Assembly (NCBI GenBank): GCA_025529335.1
Contig: JAMYHX010000094.1
Location: 44,959 to 108,958, forward strand
Source: Rhizopus sp. PT2906
Lineage: Eukaryota > Mucoromycota > Mucoromycetes > Mucorales > Rhizopodaceae
DNA length: 64,000 nucleotides
Reading direction: 5' to 3'
The notes beneath the pieces were generated by a model. That model was not told the origin of the DNA. It made no database searches and was given only the letters and a program-made list of their open reading frames with translations. This document shows, in pieces, positions 57,612-64,000 of this stretch. Every line of letters begins with the position of its first letter. Within the stretch, counting starts at the first letter, position 1. A program made the position numbers and the translations under genes.

Positions 57612-60370
57612 TTACTTTTGAACTTCTGAAATAAGAAAAGCAATCTGCTCTGCAACTTCAGAAAGCCTTGTCTCCTGTTCTGAACTTCCTCCTCCAAAAT
57701 GTCCACTATCCAAATCTAATTTAAGAAGAGTGGTACTCTTGTTGTAAGTAGGTGGTGTAAAATGGCGTAATCTGGCAACAAATTTAAGCGGCTGCCAGTA
57801 AGCAACTCTTTGATCTTTCATTCCTCCTGTGACGAATAAGGATGGCAGAGACTTGTTGTTGTCAAAAAGCTCATTTGATATATTTTCATAGGGTGAGTAT
57901 GAGGCTATGAGTTTATATGCGTCAGGATCGTCTGTAGGATTGCCCCATTCGGAATACTCTATCTGAGTTAAGGGTAAGTCTGGATTGAGCATAGCAGATA
58001 AAGGATCAAGAAAAGGGACTCTGAGAACAAGAGCCTTGAAGAGATCTGGCCGCATATGAAACATTGCGCCTGTGTATAGCATAAGTAACAGCAAGATAAA
58101 AAAAAAACGACTACATCAACTTACCAACCAACAGTCCTCCTGCACTTGTGCCCATAGCAGCAAGTCGTTCAGATGAAGTTAGTTTCATATCAATCAAATG
58201 CTCTGCAACAGATATAAAATCTTTAAAGCTGTTCATCTTTTTGCTCAATTTGCCATTCTCATACCAGGCCTTGCCCAGTTCACCACCGCCCCTTTTCGTT
58301 AATTTGTTACTACTGTTTGTCTTGCGTATTCACTCACTTACCTCACATGTGCCAATGCAATGACCCAACCTCGCTCTAAAAGAGGAAAGTGTTCTATACG
58401 AAAATCTATATCTGTTGAAGTGCCATACGCACCGTAGGATCGCATTAGGACTGGGTTCCTTGAAGATGTATTTAGTTGAAATTCAAGCATGTTTACCACT
58501 ATTTATATTACCTGCCATTTAATTCTATATCTTTCCTTTTGATCAAAGTCACAGGAATCTTCTCGCCATCGTGGGCTTGGACGTGCAGTTGACTGCATGT
58601 GTACTTGTATCTATCAAACTCTAGAACGCGATTCTTACTGTTAAGATATAACGGGAGTAGTAGCATCTTTTACTTACTTTGAATTGTCTGCACCCTTATT
58701 GGTGTCAGCTTTTTTGATACCATATTATATTCATATGTAGATTCATGAGTAAAAGGCGAAACAATGGAAAATCGAAAGAGTTCAGTGTCAAAATCCAAAT
58801 TTGTCCCTGGTTGAACAACACAAAATTTTTCGGGCAAGTTTACTTCATGTGTCTGATTTGTCTGTAGGTCATAGCATAAGATCATGGGCATACCATCACG
58901 ACGACCATAGATCACAGCATGATTCTAAGAAAGTTTCAGCAGTAGCTTTTAGAAACACTTGTCATACCTGAAATAGATCAACGTCTTCAATTTTTTCGGT
59001 CGGCTGCATTGTTATCAAATTGCTCCATGACGCTTTGTCTTTTGCATTGTCAAATACTTGCATCAGTTTAAAGTTTTTGGCATTATCCGCATTTGTCAAG
59101 ACATAGAACCTATCCTATTCATTTATATGTATGAGGTTGATATTTTGTACATAGCTCCTTTTTAACATTTTAATTTACGTGGTGATGATCGACGTAATAC
59201 TCAAGCCCTGGTTCGCGAGCTCTGATCAATTGTACCTGAGGCAACTTGTTATCAGAAAAGTCGTGTTGAGCATCAATTACGCGAACTTCAGATGAAGAAA
59301 GAGAGTTTGCATTGATGGTTATATATTTCTATAGAAACACAAAATGTTATTAAGGCAACCAGTTCACAATGTGTTATATCCTACGCCATCCTTGGTACTG
59401 GTTATATCAACAAATATCGTGTCATTTGGTTCTTCAAAAACCAATATATCTTCTGACTGATCTGTTCCAATTCTATGAGCATAGACCTTTGATGGTTATC
59501 GTTAATACTTTAACAACAGCAGTGTGTTTAAGCTTATTTCCGTTACTTGGTAAGGTCTTAATTGTGAATTAGGAACAGTATAATAAACCACGTGATTGCT
59601 TGCCCATACAAAGTTAAACACGTTTTCCAAGATTTCATTCTACCACATAAATCAGTTGTCTGAACCTTTAGTCCGTCTCTACTTTCTAACCTCCCAATCC
59701 TCTCTGTCATTCAAGTCTTTGAAATGTAACTCGCCATATTCCATACCCTCTCTCTCTACATTGTAAGCAAATATAGTATGGTCAGGTGATAGTAACACTT
59801 TTCGAATCGACATATTTAATGATTTCAAGAAACCAGCATTCAACAGGACTTGCTGTAGTATAAAAGTAAGAGTCATGATTATAATACTACTTCTTTATCA
59901 ACCCTACCTCACGTGCATCTCTACCTTCATCTAGCTTTTTTCGAAGGTAGACCATGCCATTAGTTGATGTCGTTGAGTAATACTCATATCCTTTAGCCAC
60001 TGTTTTCAAAGGGGGTAATACGTTGGGTAAATACAGCCTCTTTTTCATTTCTTGCAATACTATTCTGTGCAATAACTTGTGTCGACCAAGAAATTGACGC
60101 GTGTAACTAAGCTGGGGGATTAACAAAACGGTAATAGTTCACCCTTTTCTTACTTGTTTTCTGTTTTAATATAGGATGCAACATCCTATTCATATCATCA
60201 ATATATTTGAAAGCAATAGTACATATAAATCATATTACAGGGTTTGAAAGGTCTTCCATCCAAGAAAACATATCTTTTCGAGTTATTCCATGATGTACTT
60301 GAATATCTTCTATTGCTTTAGGCTTTGGTAACTGAATTGGCTTTCTAAAATTGTGCGATCGAGTCAAGAT
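57612..60370 (-). CDS. Prolyl oligopeptidase family serine peptidase (oligopeptidase B-like); 5' end unresolved
   Basis: S9 peptidase, probably cleaving short peptides after basic residues. Exons (minus): 60239-60370, 60154-60185, 59908-60106, 59691-59852, 59547-59639, 59385-59486, 59179-59328, 58968-59114, 58674-58924, 58512-58637, 58342-58458, 58125-58291 and 57612-58069, giving at least 711 residues. Catalytic Ser is in GTSAGGLL, Asp in GGMKDQRVAYWQP and His in SGHFGGG, with RSYGAYG and RGGGELGKAWYENG upstream. The N-terminal seven-blade propeller region is poorly conserved. No in-frame ATG was found for the first exon: an in-frame TAG lies just before it, so a short upstream coding exon with the start must be missing. 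Confidence 0.87.
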
Positions 60371-60843
60371 CTGCTAAATGAGTTGAATAGGAACATACAT
60401 ACTTTGAAAGTAGTTTTCGAAAAGAGAAGAAGCCTCTGGATTGCTGATGGACAAGTACCCTTTTATATAGTTTGCTGTTTTTTAGCTGTATGCCTTTTTA
60501 TTATTATGTGGAGTTAAATATCTACCATCGAGCAGTTTTATGTCCATGGGTTATAATAAGCATTAAATGAAAAAGAAAGAGCTTTCGTGTTTATCCAATC
60601 ATATAAAAGATAAATACAGAAAAAAAAACACATCAAGGACCAATGTTTTCTCGCTACTACGTAGCTTTGCTCTAAAATATGCTCACATTCGTTATTAAAA
60701 GATAAAACAAAGTTTAAAGGGTCAATCGCTTTCCATTCTACAAAATAGTGTCATTTTTTTGAGTTTTATTAATCAAAAGTATAATCATTTAGAATCTAAA
60801 TAAAATATAAGTCATCAAAAAGTAGTTATTCCAATAGTAAATC
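60371..60843. other. Intergenic, 473 bp, between oligopeptidase and COR1
   Basis: Both neighbours are on the minus strand. It should hold the missing first exon and promoter of the oligopeptidase gene (a CTATATAAAAGGG TATA on the minus strand at about 60447-60459) and the 3' end of COR1. Nothing else seen. Confidence 0.5.
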
Positions 60844-62433
60844 TTACCTGTTGTATGCCATGTTACCACGAACTCTATTGTAGTCAGTTAAGCCTTCACA
60901 AGGACCGTGACCAACAACGGCAATTTCTTGGTCCCAGATGTATTTATAGGCAGACTTGCGAATATCGTTTACGCTAATCTTGTTGATGATAGCCTTTAAT
61001 TCGTCAGCACTCAAGTGCTTTCCGGAAGCAAGAACTTGGGAACCAATATCTTGTGCAACAGCGCAAGTGGAGTCGAGGCTCAATAATAAGCTGCCCTTAA
61101 CTTGTTGCTTTGCACGTTCAACTTCAGAAGCAGTAACAGATGTAGAAAGACGGTTCCATTCCTTTTGAAGGAAGTGGATGAAATCATCAATTTGGGTTCT
61201 GTTTTCAGTTTCTACGTACATTCCCCACAAACCAGTATCCTTGTATCCCTTGGTAAATGAGGCAAAGGCGTTGGCGAGTTTGTTTTCGCTTGTGATGTTG
61301 GATAATTTAGAAGAAAGGAAAGGAGCACCATTCAAGTTCTTGTCCCAAGAACCAATGATAGCTTGCATAACAAGCAAGTGGAAGTATTCCTCAGAGAGAT
61401 AGGGAGCACCTTCAACGGCAAGGGCAATACGAGCTTGAGGTAAGACATCATCACGGAGACGAATTTCTGAGCCAGTGAATGCAGGCTTGTCAGTAGCAAC
61501 ATTGGAAGCAGAAGCAGCAAGGCTCTTGAAGTTCTCTTCAGCATAACGAACAAGAGCTTCATGCTCAACAGCACCAGAACCGACAAGGACCATACGGTCG
61601 GCAGTGTAATATTGCTTGTAGAAGGCAGATAAATCATCGGCTGTCAATTGTTCAACGGTTTCCTTGATACCTTCGACAGGACGTCCCAAAGATTCTCCTT
61701 GGAAGGCGGTGGCGTGTAAGTGATCGAAAACAACAGCTTCAAAATCGTTTTGGGCATCTTCTTGTTGCTTCAAAACAGCTGAGCGGTGCTTATCAACAGT
61801 GGTGGAATCAATCTTGGTGTTTTGAATAAGGTCAGCAAGAATTTGAACAGACTCCTTTACGTTGGCTCCTAAGGTCTTGGCTGCATAGTAAGTTTGTTCA
61901 CGACCAGTTTGGGCGTTGAGAACACCACCAACTTTCTCGAATTTGGCGGCTTGATCCTACATTGAAAAAAGGATCTGTTAATGTCTGTCAATATAAATTG
62001 CAATCCATTTTTATTTTCTTTCATTCTCTTTCTAGTTATTGTTTTATTCAATTGTGCTGTGTGTATATCTTTTCTCTTTCTCTCTCCCTTATCTCTTAAA
62101 TATCATATTGTAAATTGACATTTTACCTGAAGAGCAACGTGTTCCAAAAAGTTGGCAGTACCGTTGGCCTTGGCAGATTCATGGCGAGAACCGGCTTCGA
62201 TCCAAACACCAACAGTAGCTGCTCCAGAAGAGGCATTTTCGTCGGTGGCAACAGTAAGACCGTTGGGCAAGTTAGTAATGCGAGTAGCACCAGCTTGCTT
62301 GGCGGCAGTAGCCAAAGGACGGACAAACTGTGACATGTGAGTAAAGAGTGATGTTATAATTTGGTGTTTTTTTTACCTGCTTGGTTAAGCCAACATTAGC
62401 TTGTAAGGTGTTAGCAAGAAGCCTAGAAGCCAT
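60844..62433 (-). CDS. COR1: Mitochondrial complex III core protein 1 (M16 peptidase fold)
   Basis: Matrix-facing core subunit of the bc1 complex. Exons (minus) 62377-62433, 62127-62327 and 60844-61956 join to 456 residues, with an N-terminal presequence (MASRLLANTLQANVGLTKQF). The M16 zinc motif HxxEH is changed to NFLEH (Asn for the first His), so it is not the active beta-MPP. Family parts: TVGVWIEAGSRHESAKANGT, VVFDHLHATAFQGESLGRPV and the end YNRVRGNMAYNR. The core-1 segment that normally follows the motif (FKGT...) seems shortened at the exon 2/3 junction. That intron (170 bp) is three times longer than others here. Confidence 0.9.
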
Positions 62434-62823
62434 TTTGAATTCTTAATTTAGAGAAAGAGTGGGGAGAAAATAGCAAAATAGAAAAAAATCGGCTCTCTCA
62501 GCACTTTTCTGTGGCCAGATAACTTTTTTACCCCCTTCACAAATTGGCTTCGAAGGGGGGCTGGAAATTAAAAATTTAAAAATAAATACGTCACAACGAT
62601 CAAATCGAATTTGATTTGCACGGACAGTAAAGACTAATTCGGATCGAACATCGGACACCTTCCGAAGTAGTATTTCTAATTCTGGACTATACATATCACA
62701 TCACGCTTTTGGTCATAAACTAGACATTTGTTGTATGCTGTGATAAGATTTGACAACAATGATTGAGATATAAAGATATTATTTGAATCAATCTATATAT
62801 TTTTAGTTCTTTACCCTTCAAAT
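62434..62823. other. Divergent promoter region COR1 / MSH5, 390 bp
   Basis: Holds a C5/G6-bearing stretch near 62530-62560 between the two starts. No ORF of note. Drives a respiratory gene (-) and a meiotic gene (+). Confidence 0.4.
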
Positions 62824-64000
62824 ATGGAGTCCATAGCATGCATTCAGTTGAAAGGAAACAAACTAGGCTATTCCTTTTACTCTGGCGAAACTTTAAAACT
62901 ATATATTATGGAAGATGCACTGGAATCCAGTGATTTTTCATATACAGACGCACGTAAACTTGTCTCTAGTAAACATTCATAAGGATTTATCTAACTTGGG
63001 AACATCAGTCATCACTCAATTCATGCTAAAGTCTATACTAATACCTGACTCAAGCAGCGATGAGTTTGTTAATTTTTTACAAGGATATGGTAATGGTAGC
63101 ATTAAAGACTTCAATATTAATACATAATTTTTTAGATGAAACAATTGAGATAAGAAGAATTGCTACCAAGGAGTTTGCTTTTGATAAGGGCAGATATACA
63201 GTGCTGAATTGGTATATTGACCACATTCATTTGCTACAAGACAACGTTTCTACTGTAGGAACAGATGTCATAAACTATAATATGATACTTGTCGATCCTG
63301 AACAAGGAAATAAGACACATAGCTATTTACAATTGGAAGGGCTCATCAATTTAAACGAAAGTCAATTGACGGTAAAGAAAAGAATTAAGAAAATACCTAC
63401 AAGACGTGTTTACAAAAGAATAGATTGGATGTGCAGGCGTGCTTTTGAAACATATACGTAAACATGAACAGCAAAATGTAGACAGTGTAGATAAAAGTAG
63501 ATTATCTCTGCAACCTACTTTTCTTGAAGTATTTTCGAGGTAAGATACTTTAATTGGAGATAGAAAAGTTACAATCTAAATTCAGCCTTTCTACGAACAG
63601 TGACGCATATATGCATGTCAGTTTGGATGTAGCAAGGTATACAGTGTTGTCTTGTATAGTAGAGCTCAAATAAAATTAATAATGAAACTAGATCATTAAG
63701 TATATTTGAATACGATTCGCATCCCAACATGTATCAAAAAAGGGGGAAAGAAGGTCTTTCACTTTTTGGTACAATTCTAGTTTGTATCGCTTCTATTGTT
63801 ACTTATTTTTTTTTTTTCAGGTCTTTTAAATAAAACCAAAAGTATACTCGGGCAGCATCGTCTAAAAGAATGGGTCATGCGTCCAACAACAATCAGGAAA
63901 ACGATTGAAGAAAGACATGCATCTATAGAATTTCTTATCCGTTCAGATGTAAGAGAAGAGCTTCAAGAGCTTCGATCATACTTGTCACAAATAAAGAATA
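62824..64000 (+). CDS. MSH5: Meiotic MutS homologue Msh5 (3' part outside window)
   Basis: With Msh4 it stabilises meiotic crossover intermediates. Exons by hand: 62824-62968, 63009-63089, 63136-63371, 63424-63539, 63586-63636, 63701-63768 and 63821->64000, one frame. Starts MESIACIQLKGNKLGYSFYS and TLKLYIMEDALESSDFS (connector-type region), then the lever/core part: SIGCAGVLLKHIRK-like segment (reads IGCAGVLLKHIRK after exon 4 start), EYDSHPNMYQKRGKEGLSLF, GLLNKTKSILGQHRLKEW and RPTTIRKTIEER, which match MSH5. No mismatch-recognition N-terminal domain is present, as expected. The ATPase domain is beyond the window. Confidence 0.9.

Noticed and set aside
1..64000. CRISPR arrays, bacterial operons or Shine-Dalgarno sites
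   Set aside because: Spliceosomal introns throughout show nuclear fungal DNA; no regularly spaced repeats were seen.

Overview
The window is nuclear DNA from a filamentous fungus, most probably an early-diverging Mucoromycota (Mucorales-type) genome. Reasons: AT-rich intergenic DNA; genes split by short GT-AG introns, mostly 45-70 bp; polypyrimidine leaders before many ATGs; fungal-specific genes (CHS7, Zn2Cys6 factor, ATP sulfurylase with APS-kinase-like tail, bifunctional ARG7); and a metazoan-like set that ascomycete yeasts lack or have altered (Siva-like zinc protein, true SRP9, RDEL-tailed calreticulin, ankyrin-NUDT12 type NADH pyrophosphatase). The species cannot be named from sequence alone. 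All exon joins were worked out by hand from splice signals, reading frame and protein-family continuity.

Layout. 0-15 kb (+): 3' part of FAB1 lipid kinase, glutamine synthetase, a TBC Rab-GAP, a hot-dog thioesterase, calreticulin and an OSH4/KES1-type sterol-binding protein. 15-19 kb: gene-poor mobile-element debris, with a chimeric transposase-like ORF. 19-30 kb: a Zn2Cys6 factor converges on MET3 (-); then a minus-strand run of a BRD8-like bromodomain protein, a RsfS-type mitoribosome factor, a possible 60-residue membrane protein, a dual-specificity phosphatase and CHS7. 30-38 kb: aldehyde dehydrogenase, XRN1, a tiny secreted peptide and SRP9 (+), then RPS21 (-). 38-46 kb: Siva-like protein and POL3 (-), ARG7 (+) and a SET3-like PHD/SET protein (-). 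46-49 kb: a dead multicopy-type gene cut by a 303-bp solo LTR with perfect target-site duplication. 49-56 kb: COX7-type subunit (+), OSH3, a penta-EF-hand protein and NPY1/NUDT12 (-). 56-57 kb: a GC-rich stretch with strong inverted repeats, possibly a non-coding RNA. 57-64 kb: oligopeptidase B-type peptidase and complex III core protein 1 (-), then the start of MSH5 (+).

The genes are unrelated housekeeping functions (membrane traffic and lipid transport, nitrogen/sulfur/arginine metabolism, RNA decay, replication, meiosis, respiration), not one pathway. Two promoters carry pathway-appropriate sites: a GATA-motif cluster before glutamine synthetase and a perfect Gcn4/CPC1 palindrome before ARG7. 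The most unusual observations are the transposase chimera, a 7-nt microexon inside a Zn2Cys6 cluster, a likely GC-AG intron in the Siva-like gene, the LTR-interrupted gene and the 56.7-57.1 kb candidate RNA locus. No tRNA, rRNA or CRISPR array was seen.
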